DNA from: Hypsibius dujardini
Lineage: Eukaryota > Tardigrada > Eutardigrada > Parachela > Hypsibiidae
Direction of reading: 5' to 3'
DNA: 64,000 nt
NCBI GenBank assembly: GCA_001579985.1
Contig: LRSR01006252.1
Span: 1 to 64,000, forward strand
The notes under the pieces were generated by a model. The model saw only the letters and a list, made by a program, of their open reading frames with translations. It ran no database searches and was not told the DNA's origin. A program made the translations under genes and the position numbers. Below, in pieces: positions 10,861 through 20,650 of this stretch (position 1 is its first letter; each line of letters opens with the position of its first letter).

Positions 10861-12530
10861 TTATGGCGCCATCATATTTCCAATCTGAAGAACCGGCAAC
10901 CATTTGTGAGCTTTCCCACGTCATTTACAGGGACCATTTATGTGGACAAACGTCAAAAGTTTAGCTTTGGGTCACTGGCGTGTACAATTAATCACGAAAA
11001 TCATGCTTGTTAATGCCCAAGTGTTAAGCAAGTTTTTCAGCTTTCATGGTGTAAGGTAATTGTGCAAGTGGTCCTGCATCATTACCAATCGAAAATTCTT
11101 TGCGGTGCAAAATCTTCGGCCATACTATTGCTTTCGCAATGCCGTCCAATCGTCCCTTGTCCTGAACAGTGGCGTGCTGAGCTCGGGTCGGAGGGTGGGG
11201 CGATTCTGCGCCCCCGGTCAACGGGCTGTTTTATTATTTAACAAATTGCCCTGGAGCACTTTTGAATTAACAGTGGAAATGGCCAGATGGACTTCCATTC
11301 GATACAATCCCGCTCCATTGGAAGTGGGATGGACTAATTAGAGTTCCAATCAGCCCGATTCCACTTCCAATGGAAGTGGATTTGCACATTGTCTCCGGAC
11401 TTTTCGGGCAGGGGAAGTTCATCTGGGGGGGGGCAGTTTTCCTTATGAATACAAATTTAAAATTGTTCCCTCCCCCCGGCAGTGGCCCGAATTAACTGGG
11501 GGGGGGGGAGGGGACACTCGCTCTAGTGCCCCGTTACGCATACCCCGATCACAGTGTCCTGTTATTTCTCTTCAAAGTAAATCGAGAGAGATTTTGTCAT
11601 TACACTTCCGACATTTTAAATCAGTAAGTTTCCTTGGTCTTCTGATTAGTATAAACAACGATAAACATGTGGGCACATTCAAGTGATGTTTCAATATGAA
11701 AAGAGGACAGATAAAGTACCCTTAATTTGTGCATGTTGTTCAACTACAGTGTTTGGAGAGAAACCAAGAGATCGGGAATATTTCGAGAAGATTTACAAAA
11801 TGCGATAAAGCAGAGAGGAAAAAAAATGAAGAAAATGCAGCCAGGCTGACAAAGAGGAAGAAATTAAAAATAAAGGCAGTCCATTTACTGAGATTCATTT
11901 CCATCCTTCAATCCGGTAGTGGAGGTGGAGAAGATTGCAACGGTGGCTACGTGTTTCCTGTTTACCTCCATACCCAGACCTTCTCGATACCCGTGCTATT
12001 GCACCCGGCCTCCTGGCATAACTAACCTTATATATTTGTCTGCATAGTCGGTCCACAGTACATTTGCCCAGCAGCTGTGTTTATCGCGCTCGACCTCAAT
12101 GTCACTAGGTATACCCGGAGAGCGAACTTTTTTACGCCATCATATAAACCCTCGTTAACCTCGCCCAGTCAATTTTCCAATTACTCCCCCCCCCCGCGCC
12201 CTGTGTAATGGGATTCCCTTGCACGATCATTAAAGCCTACCAGTGAGATCCACAATACTGTTTTATCAAGGAGACAGGGGAAGTTTTACCGCAGCTTTGA
12301 TGTCTGCCCTCCACGAAAGACAGCGCGAACTCGAGAGTAAGTTAATTACCCACTAACTGCTGCGCCTCACCTATTCCTCCCCCCTCACGTTTAATCACTG
12401 ACCCGACCGGGCTGACCCCACACTGGATATCCCAAGTACGCGTCCAATTTGACACCCGTGACGTCCGTCACGCGCCACGTCGCTCGCGGCCATCCAACCA
12501 GCCGTCCATCCTCTCTCGGTTCCGTGGCCC
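10861..12530. other. Intergenic; imperfect palindromes and G-runs
   Basis: An inverted pair around CCATTGGAAGTGG lies at 11306-11375. Three G/C homopolymer runs (11426, 11472, 11498) could form four-stranded structures. At 11729-11885 a basic frame (RKKNEENAARLTKRKK), preceded by an acceptor-like CTACAG, faintly recalls a bZIP basic region, but nothing else supports a gene. Confidence 0.4.
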
Positions 12531-12534
12531 CATT

Positions 12535-12540
12535 TATAAA
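12535..12540 (+). promoter_or_regulatory. TATA box of neuropeptide gene
   Basis: TATAAA lies 136 bases upstream of the ATG at 12676. This is a suitable distance for a short unspliced leader. The region around it is GC-rich. Confidence 0.55.
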
Positions 12541-12675
12541 CGAACGCATCCCCATCACAGACAATTCTTCACCGACAGAGTAATTCAGTTGCCTTATTTC
12601 AAGCACTTCCGACCTTTCTGCAATAACTCACAGCCTTCTAGTTTTCATTCGGCTTCCTCAATCATATCGTCAGCG

Positions 12676-13041
12676 ATGGCCAATTTCTTCCCAACGCTTG
12701 TCGTTTGCGCCGTTTTTTGCGTGTACCTCTGCAAAGGTCAACAGTTCCAATTCAGCCGGCTCTGGCATCCCGGTAAGCGATCCTCCGCACCTCAGCAACA
12801 CCAGCGAAACACCTACACCAACATCATGCCAGATGAGGTACCCAATGCAAACGGCGAGGTTCATACACAAGAGGATAGGGATAAGGTCGCGGCGGCGTTG
12901 GCCATCCTCAACGATGGGGCATCGGACGATTCGTCCTCCCCGCCAATCATGCGCGAACCCATCGCGGCGAATGATCAGCAGTGGATTCAATACTTTGTCC
13001 AGCCGGGGCAGCTCGCACCGCCTGCTGTGCAGAAGGTCTGA
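12676..13041 (+). CDS. Corazonin/GnRH-superfamily neuropeptide precursor
   Basis: The first ATG gives a 121-residue secreted precursor. Residues 1-21 form a signal peptide (hydrophobic core FFPTLVVCAVFCVYL, ending CKG). Immediately after it comes QQFQFSRLWHPG-KR, followed by a spacer with no second peptide copy. Family knowledge: this superfamily places the peptide directly after the signal sequence, with N-terminal Gln cyclised, a C-terminal Gly as amide donor and a dibasic cleavage site; all of these are visible. FQ-FSR-W resembles corazonin (QTFQYSRGWTN), while the WHPG end resembles cephalopod GnRH, so the mature peptide is probably pGlu-(Q)FQFSRLWHP-Gly-amide or a close form. The spacer is acidic and Gln/Pro-rich. 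A weak donor at the end (AAG/GTCTGA) and an acceptor at 13511 could add a short second exon. Two receptors of the same superfamily lie at 40-56 kb. Confidence 0.85.
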   Translation: MANFFPTLVVCAVFCVYLCKGQQFQFSRLWHPGKRSSAPQQHQRNTYTNIMPDEVPNANGEVHTQEDRDKVAAALAILNDGASDDSSSPPIMREPIAANDQQWIQYFVQPGQLAPPAVQKV

Positions 13042-13101
13042 AACGCTCTGCCTCATTTTATTACGGTGCGTAGAAAAAATACGTTATTTTTGGGATATTA
13101 A

Positions 13102-13441
13102 GTAGGGACGGCATACACTAAAATTACTTGACTACTAAGTTTTCTTCAACTAAAAGTTGGTAATTACGATTTTCAGTCTAGTCGTTTTATAGTGACTCAA
13201 ATTTTTATTCCAGTTTTAGTCGCAATTAGCTCACCAATTCTAATGTTTTTTTCCTTCTTCCTCATTTAAATATTAGTGGTTAAAACTTAGAGCTTTTTTC
13301 TGAAATAAAACAATTTAAGTTTAGTAACTAAAACTTTAGTTTAGTTTTGTTTAATTAAGTTTAGTTTAGTATAGGTTTCGTTTGTTTAGTTTAATATTAT
13401 ATGTAACCTAGTATTTTTAACTTAGTTTAGTCTTGCCATCT
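13102..13441. mobile_element. MITE family C, copy 1 (TTTAG-rich)
   Basis: Ends TAGGGACGGCA and TGCCATCTCTA are imperfect inverted repeats, and the body is full of TTTAGTTTAG units. A related copy in reverse orientation lies at about 29817-30299. A third starts at 63902 with TAGAGATGGCA. It lies downstream of the neuropeptide stop, or in its intron if the 13.5 kb exon is real. Confidence 0.6.
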
Positions 13442-13510
13442 CTATGATATATAGTGAACCTTCCCATGTAGTGCATAATAGCTGGACAAACGTCTGCTTT
13501 CTCTTGTGCA

Positions 13511-13740
13511 GAGAAATGTCTTTGTCCGTCAGTGAGTGCTGACCTCATTCCCGCTGTCGTCGCTCACCGCCGCTCATCGGTCTACACCTCCGCCGTCGTA
13601 CCTGAACAGCAAAAACTTCGTCAAGCAGCAGCAGCAGCAGCATCCATACCAACTCAGGCAGCCCTTAACCGTCCATCTCCTTGCCGCATCGCGCAACAAC
13701 AACACAAACAGATGGAGGATCGTTTCCTTTCATAGCCTCA
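13511..13740 (+). other. Possible 3' exon of the neuropeptide gene (Gln-rich)
   Basis: An acceptor-like TCTTGTGCAG precedes a stretch with CAG and CAA runs. It stays open in two frames, either Ala/Gln-rich ending EDRFLS or Gln/Asn-rich. If spliced to the end of 12676-13041 in phase 0 it would instead add only RNVFVRQ before a stop. I cannot choose between these, or exclude that it is non-coding. Confidence 0.25.
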
Positions 13741-13741
13741 A

Positions 13742-16500
13742 GCTTCGCCGGCTCGGCTGAAGTGCCTACAGCAATTATTCATCGGTTGTCTCGCTAAAAT
13801 GATATTTATTAATATTAATTAATTGAATTAGGTAAACTGTATACGTAATATTAGATCCCTGACGACATGACAAGGTTTAACCTGATAGGTTTTTTTTACT
13901 GTATGTGGCTCCCCTCTTGTCCTTTCCCAGATAATTTTGATCAGTTGTTTAGCTATTTATTATTGTGCTCTAATACATTGCTTGTCCCACGAAAAACCTC
14001 TTCGCCAATTAACATGTACTCAGTTGGTGCTGAAATGGGGTATATTTTGTGCGTTGGGAATGCGTAAGCAGTTGAAACATACTATGACGAGAATGCGAGG
14101 AACCATCGTTTATACCAGTTCTGCTGCAAAGAGCAATTAAATTACTAATCAAATCTGTGCGGCGTGCGCATAAAAGTTGCTGACGAAATTGAGGTAGAGT
14201 AAACCAAATTGAATGGTACTAACCATGGGTCCTGAAATTGAAAGGCTAAAGTCATTTAAACAATTAATGTTTCATCGTTAGGCGCTGTGCATGCTATCGT
14301 AGTTTACTATACCTGTAAATCTCTACATATGCAGATGTGGTATAGAAGATGGATGACGAGGAACATTAGGCGATTGCGCAAACGGTTTCCATACTGGTCA
14401 AGTGCACCGAAACTGAAACTTCGAAAGGTGGAGTACAAAATCTAAAAAGGAACGCGAAGGAGGTGTGGCCTAAACTGTGTCGGTGGGGATTAGTCGACGC
14501 GCGCCGGACAACACGTTGGCTGCGCGCTTGCGTCGCGTACAAGCCGGATCAATCAGCCGTTTTCTGAGAAACGCGTCTCATACTTTAACTGCAAAGTTCA
14601 ACCGTGTTGCCAACTTTTTGTCAGGCTGGCGTTGATCAATCGCAGCCGACACACATTAGAGCACATCACCCTTGCGTTCGTGTTTTATATTTTAATTTGG
14701 TTGCCCCCCCCCCTTCAGCAGGTTCGTCATCCCCTCTGGGCCGACTTAAATTCGCAACTGCCTCTCGTTCAATTTGGACAATTTGAAATCATACAGGAGC
14801 ATGACCACGCCAAGTTGGGACAGTTCGAGTTTTCTCAATTTTTATCAACAGTTATCAATCCACAAACCATCCCTTGTGTGCAATAAACAAAGGGGTTCAT
14901 TCGAATTCGGAAAACACCTCTGAATTTCCATTCGCTTGCAAACCTTAAAGACGAATCAGATTTGAAATAAGGTAGTAATTTTTTCTCCTTTCAAAACGGG
15001 CAGCGGTTTATTAGGACAGATTTGCCTCCGCTTGATTTGAAACTCCGTCCAAACATGCAACCCTATTTTGTAATACCGGGTATTTTAAAAATCTGCAAAA
15101 AACTCAGGTGGTTCGCACTCGAGATGGAAAGCCACAGCAGACAGGCGGATCATCTTGAATGCACGGAAACAAAATATCGATTAGTTTGCAACAGATAGCA
15201 GCCTCTACCTACTTAGCTAGCGCTAGACGAAACAAAACATTCCCTGAACATGAGTCTGGTGAAAAATGGGAACATTTGTGTAGAAAAGACCGAAAGGAAA
15301 TGAATCACCAGACACTTTTTCAAAGCATATTTTGGGGCGCTCCAAATTTTCGCCATTTGGATTTCTCAGAATAATTGAATTTCGCAAGAAAAGCCTTTTG
15401 ATGAGGGATCCGTATTAAGGCATTTAATTTACAAGTGTTCAAATAGTTCACGTTTAACGGACTACCAAAAGAAATAATTTTGAAGTTTGAGAAATCCGGG
15501 CTAAGTACAATTACCAGGCTCTGATGTCATTTTTATTCAGAAAAGCTCAAACAGAAATTGTATTTGGCAGTTCATTCATTTCCATCTAAAAAAATGGACT
15601 TTGGAGCACCCACTGGGGACGTTACTGAAATCCGATTGAAAAACCAATTTTTTAGTGTACTGCTGTTTGATTAAAGATCACCCACCAGTATCGAAATGGG
15701 CTTCTGAGGAATAGCGCTTGACCACTGTTCATTTTTACCAATTTTTTCAATTTAAGGAGATTGTGAAAAACATAAGAGATGCCAGAACAAAAATGAAATG
15801 ATAGCAGTACACAAATTAATGAAGAAAAGTACAAAAAACGCTCCTAAACAAGCTAATTTCTGATATTACTGTAAACATTTTTATACGTTTATCTTACCCC
15901 ATCGGTTAAAGTTAATTTAAACATTATTTAGGAGTCCAAATTTCTCATTAATTAAGCTTTTCTGGTAGAGGTAATTATAGGCTTTTAAATGCAAATGACT
16001 TGGAAAATTTTGGCGCAGAGAACCTCTTCAGAACGCGTAGAATGGAAATTGTCCCAACTTTGCTGGCTCACCCTTCTGTATAATGCCACTCCGGTTGAAC
16101 TGGCGGTCACATGAAATGGAGCGAAACTGTCAGAGTAAACACCATGAGCGGTCATGGTAATCAACACGAGCGGTCGAAATCGACTGATTACTATTAATGC
16201 TGTGAGGTGCACCAAGGTGAGTTTCTTCGATTGCTGTCGCATCGAAATTGTTCGTTCTTGTCTTATCAACAATTTGTCCCACACGTTATCGACAGTTTTC
16301 GACCTGCATTTTGATGGATGGTAGAGTATCTGACCTTTTTCAACAAATAATTATAAGCAACTTATTCGTTTTCTTATTGAGCAGACAATTAATAACAGCA
16401 GGAGCAAGAGATATGTATAATCTTCGGTCAGTCAGTGCGAGACAAAGATTTCCGTTTACAATGTAATCGACTGCTCATCAAAACTGATAGAGCAAAAGTG
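13742..16500. other. Intergenic, no gene recognised
   Basis: The region is AT-rich, with one CpG-rich patch near 14460-14560 and a poly-C run near 14703. Open frames on both strands are under 100 codons and lack family resemblance or splice support. Confidence 0.5.
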
Positions 16501-16524
16501 AATTCCGGTTACGAAACTAACTAA

Positions 16525-16531
16525 TATAAAA
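16525..16531 (+). promoter_or_regulatory. TATA box of CUB gene
   Basis: TATAAAA lies 90 bases upstream of the ATG at 16615. Confidence 0.6.
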
Positions 16532-16614
16532 GCGCAGCGTGTTAATGGAAGTATCTTCACTTGAATTTTATTGTTCAATTGGTCCCTTCTGACTTACGGT
16601 ACAATTATTGCAAG

Positions 16615-17343
16615 ATGTTGCTGGTTGCTGTTCTCTTCGCCGTAGTAGCACTGGCCGTCGGAGCTCCCGCCGCTCGGGGTGGAGGCGGTAGCGGACCCAG
16701 TCCTCCGTTCGTTAACAAGGGTAAGTTATCCACTTGTATTAATTACATTACCACGTTCCTCAAAAAATGGTTTTCATGTTTGACATTTTCCGAAAACAAA
16801 GGAACTGTTCATGTTGGCGTGGGAGAAGTGGCTTATATCGAGTCCCCAAATTACCCCAACAATTACCCAACGTGGCAAGTAACCGGGTGGACCCTGACCG
16901 CCCCTCGAGGACACGTTTTGGTGGTAGGCAACTTGATGAAGTCTCAAGCATTTTGTTGACAGTCATTTTAAGCGGTAGTATGTCCTAATGACAGATCAAT
17001 GCCGAAGCGTTTGAGGTGGAAGGGACGACCACCCCGTGGTACAACGACTGGCTAGGGTTCTGGGAACTCAGCGCCTACACTGCCTCGTACGGCCGCGACG
17101 GAGTGACTGGACCGCAGAATCTCCGCACACAAACGAATAGCGTGGTAGGTCTCTCTACTTTCAGTATCCTCAATGTCGGCAATTGTCTGGCTGAGCGAAA
17201 TTAACTTTAGCCGCTTAAAGCGTGCCGCACTATGCTAACAGATTTTGCTCATTTCCTGTTTATTGCAGTTTGTCAAATTCGAATCGGATCGGTCGGTGAC
17301 CTTTTCTGGCTTCCGGCTCCGTATTGAGACCGCTCCACAATAA
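16615..17343 (+). CDS. Secreted single-CUB-domain protein, cysteine-free
   Basis: Exons 16615-16720, 16802-16923, 16995-17144 and 17269-17343 join in phase to a 150-residue protein. Residues 1-16 are a signal peptide (LLVAVLFAVVALAVG), followed by a Gly/Ser/Pro linker. From about residue 37 one CUB domain fills the rest: VAYIESPNYPNNYP, the WTLTAP strand, then VINAEAFEVEG and a final FVKFESDRSVTFSGFRLRIE. This is the classic order of CUB beta-strands, but none of the four conserved disulfide cysteines is present. The likely role is an extracellular binding protein with unknown ligand. A broken paralog sits at 9470-10017, so the genes arose by local duplication. The introns are 71-124 nt. Confidence 0.88.
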
Positions 17344-18199
17344 TCCGTCACTGTCTAATTATATGATTACATAAGATTCTTCTTGCATACTAGCTGGATT
17401 GCTCTTCCTTTGAATGTCGGCCTCTTTTTTCATGTATTTAGTGCACAGCCAGGGGTGGAGTTAGGGCAGTGATGCGCACTACTTGATCGCAGAATTTGGT
17501 TAGATCCAACCGATTTCCCACGTTTTGGCAGTTACAACATTCTCTACAAACGCAAATCATATCCGAAAATATTGGCTCAATGCGTACGAGATACATTTAA
17601 TTTCAAATTTATTAATTTTGACCCTGCAGGGCCCCACATATACATGTAGGTATCAGTGTGTGCAAGGTTTTAGATTTAAATGTCGGTCGGACCAGCCGTA
17701 AGGGGTTAAGGTCGGCGAGGCCCGGAAATTCATCCAGAAAGTATTTCTTTCTCATTTGCGTGTAGGGTGTTAACTGTTCCACAACCTGCTAAAGCACAGG
17801 GGGGTGCATGCCAAGAATTACTGTGGTTGGCGGTGTAGCGTGCGCAACACGGTATGGCTCACAATACTTCAATACTACCCACAGAATCACCAGAACTCAT
17901 TCGAAACAACACGTTACAGTACTACATGTACAGTATGTCATCAAGCCAAAGCTTCTTATGCGAAAATATAAACAGAACAAAGTATGCGCTTGCAATATAT
18001 AGCAACTAGAAAAGAGAACAATAAAGTGCCCGCAACAGCAGGGATTATTTGGGGGAAGGGGGCAACAACGTCAGCTCAAGTGCTTTAGCGTTGATCTAAA
18101 ATGGTGAGAATAAACGTGTCTACATGAGTACATATGGTACAGTACACAAAGTTTTGAAATATGGCAGATGGTCAGAGTTGCTTACCACAAAGCTGTATA
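17344..18199. other. Intergenic, no gene recognised
   Basis: 3' flank of the CUB gene. It holds no supported open frame or repeat that I could assign. Confidence 0.5.
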
Positions 18200-18632
18200 A
18201 GATATGTAGAACCTTTGACGTGAAAAATCTTGAACTTACTGTCGCTCGAGGCATGTTTCTTTAGTTCAACTACCGACACTGCGGTAGTTAGTAAAATGTG
18301 TAACAAAATTCTGTCAAAAAAGGGTATCAAAAAAGGTATCAGTGGACGAGGGAACATGGGTTGTGTGGCCGAAAAGAGAAAGTTCTGATTGGCATTTTGC
18401 CTTTTTTTTCGATCGTTGACAGCTCGGCTGCCTTTCCCCTCAGCCAAATGCGATCACTGAATTTCCGAAATTCACTGATCGATCTTTCTTGACAGCTCCG
18501 GCTGATCACTTGTTCAAACTCGTTCATCAAAACTTTTTCGATATCATTTGCTAATTGATGGGCAACGTTGACGAATGCGCTTTCGCTACTACAGTGTACT
18601 TGGTACTCGCTACTCTGCAAGTGTGTCAATTT
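18200..18632. repeat. Segmental repeat shared with 27029-27638
   Basis: From GATATGTAGAA to GCAAGTGTGTCAA this 430-base block is closely similar to the later block and in the same orientation. The later copy has an extra 177-bp insertion. The block includes the small-family exon plus non-coding flank, so it is a duplicated genomic segment and not just a shared domain. Confidence 0.85.
18339..18614 (-). CDS. Unrecognised small gene family, copy 1 (terminal exon)
   Basis: After an acceptor (CTTGCAG) the frame runs 91 codons to a stop and contains EKVLMNEFEQVISRS and SISEFRKFSDRIW. The same core appears at 23462-23693 ([16 protein letters not shown]) with many amino-acid changes but a conserved frame. 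It appears again in near-identical DNA at 27.2-27.6 kb. Keeping the frame across diverged copies suggests selection on protein at some time. No domain is recognised; it looks like a short helical segment. An upstream first exon was not found. It reads toward the CUB gene, away from the kinase gene. Confidence 0.45.
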   Translation of the reverse strand, partial: SSEYQVHCSSESAFVNVAHQLANDIEKVLMNEFEQVISRSCQERSISEFRKFSDRIWLRGKAAELSTIEKKGKMPIRTFSFRPHNPCSLVH

Positions 18633-19023
18633 CAGGATACATGGTAAATTTAAGATCTCTTTTTCATTTAACAGTGAATACCTGAAAAGGTATTATGGGT
18701 CGGCTATACGAAAGGCTATTGATCATGAGAACGCTCACCTGGAAGGCGCTCGAGTTATCGTCCAAGTTTTGTAGCACAAAGATGGACGAACAACAAAGTG
18801 CCGTTCGACGGAAGCTGATATTCCTGAAAGACATCTGGGAGGTTCGCCTTTCAGCTGCGATATCAAGGCATGAATATTGATAGGCCGATCGCTCAGATGT
18901 TCGGTGTTGTTGAGGATTTTTGAAAATAGCTCGACTGATTCGTAACATCTAATGGCATATTCGTTGAACTAAAGAAAAGAAAAAAATGTTGCAGTAGTTT
19001 GATGAAATATAAATGGGCTATAA

Positions 19024-19437
19024 GGGACATGTGCTTACCTTATTTTTGATGTCGTACCGGAGATCAAACTCCAGCATCTCATTACCCTAAACTACAATCC
19101 TCTCTGTCATATCTCTGGCAATAATCCCGTTTATCGGTTATGGCCGCATGATCAACAATCGTTTGAAACTCTCAAGAACTTCCTGCAAAACAGATTTATT
19201 TCCGGCATCACAACGCTCGACGGGTGTGTTGCAGATCAAGTTCTTTTTTCGGCCGTGGAATCGACATCCAGTGTCGGAGGCCGTGTTCGAAATCTATTTC
19301 AACCATTATTGCAAAGATCGGTGCTGCAGGTGCAGGTTGATTCTGATTTAATAGAAGAATTTCCGGGGTACCGAACAAAGCTTCATCCGCTTTCAGCTTT
19401 TGGGACTGACGAACAATTGGAAAATTATGCTCACTAA
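19024..19437 (+). other. Unrecognised 137-codon open frame without ATG
   Basis: An unusually long open frame (contains EIKLQHLITLNYNPL and IEEFPGYRTKLHPLSAFG, ends NYAH) with no start codon and no strong acceptor. On the minus strand, good splice signals (CG/GTAAGTGAAG at about 19508 and TTTTAG at about 19440) flank a shorter frame but do not join in an open phase. It is either an exon of an unknown plus-strand gene or a decayed one. Confidence 0.3.
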
Positions 19438-20650
19438 AACAAAAAAACATTTAGATTCGCCAGAAGATAAAAGCAATTTAGTTACAAAAGGTCCCGTCAC
19501 TTCACTTACCGTCCCTCTTTGTCGCAAGTACCAAAGCATAGCAAACACAATCACATAGTACGATTCCAACAAGTGACACATCCAGCTCAATAGCAAAATC
19601 GTACTCATATTTATATTTATTTCCAGATAGTAACAATGTTAGATGTTGAGCTAGAATTCCCACAAGTGCTGGATTCGCTAAACAAACTGGGTCACAGGAA
19701 GGGTTACCTCCTAAGTTTTGACAGTTGTAGCGCCCTTTTTTTTCGAGTTTTTGAATACGGTGTTTCGCTTCGACCATTTAATCGAGCCTGGAATCGATTC
19801 AGAAAAAGCCTTTCGGAAAAACTTTAGCTAGTGGTCAGAAGCCGTTAAGTCAAAGTTGGCTTAAAACTTAAACAGCATGAACATCAACGTGGGACAAATG
19901 CTTAGAAAAAATCTCTAGGATTAAAAATCAAAAGATTCCTAACCAACAACAATACCGATAAAATTCGATTGTGAAAGAAGGGAAAAGGAACTTCAGAGCG
20001 GAATAAAAAATTATAAATCATCAGAACGTTTTTCAGATTCCCTGTCGGCAAAATATCAGCTTTTTTAAAGTTGAAGCTGTTTAAAGACGCTAACAGCGCC
20101 GCCTGCTGGCACATCACAAACCGGGCAGGTAAAATGTCAATTAAGGCTTATAGTGACTTCATTAAGACGAATTAAGCACTTTCCCCAATTTAAGCCATTT
20201 TTGGCTTACCCTGCACTACTCGTTTACACAAACCACCCGGCTATCAGAAAGTTAATTATGCAAAATTTAAGCCTACCATGGCCAATCAAGTCTCTTCTCA
20301 GTCGGCCTATAAATAGATAAAATTGCCCCTAACTCTCCGATATAAGAGCAGGCATTGTTAACTTATCGCCCGCGGCAGTCAGCAAGTCCCATGAAATTGA
20401 GCAACCACGTTTAACAACCGTTAAGCCGATTGCTAACACCACTTTCCAAGATAAGAGCAGAATGAAGAACGGTACCAAGATCAAACAAAACCTCTAACTA
20501 TGGGTCTAACCAACAAATGTAATTTGCTCGCTCCTTTTTGTGGTGTGCTTGAAGGCCGTAGGAGTTTGATACCCGCATTGGAAGGAGTTTTATTAGTGGG
20601 GGCAGGTTTATGGCCTCTTTGCCTTCGGTTGAGCATTGACAATCTCGGAC
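19438..20650. other. 5' flank of kinase-LRR gene
   Basis: No supported gene. A minus-strand frame at 19502-19777 contains one membrane-helix-like run (SLVGIVLCDCVCYALVL) but has no confirmed partner exon. Confidence 0.4.

Noticed and set aside
19208-19450. Minus-strand exon after a TTTTAG acceptor
   Set aside because: No open phase with the upstream exon ending at the GTAAGTGAAG donor.
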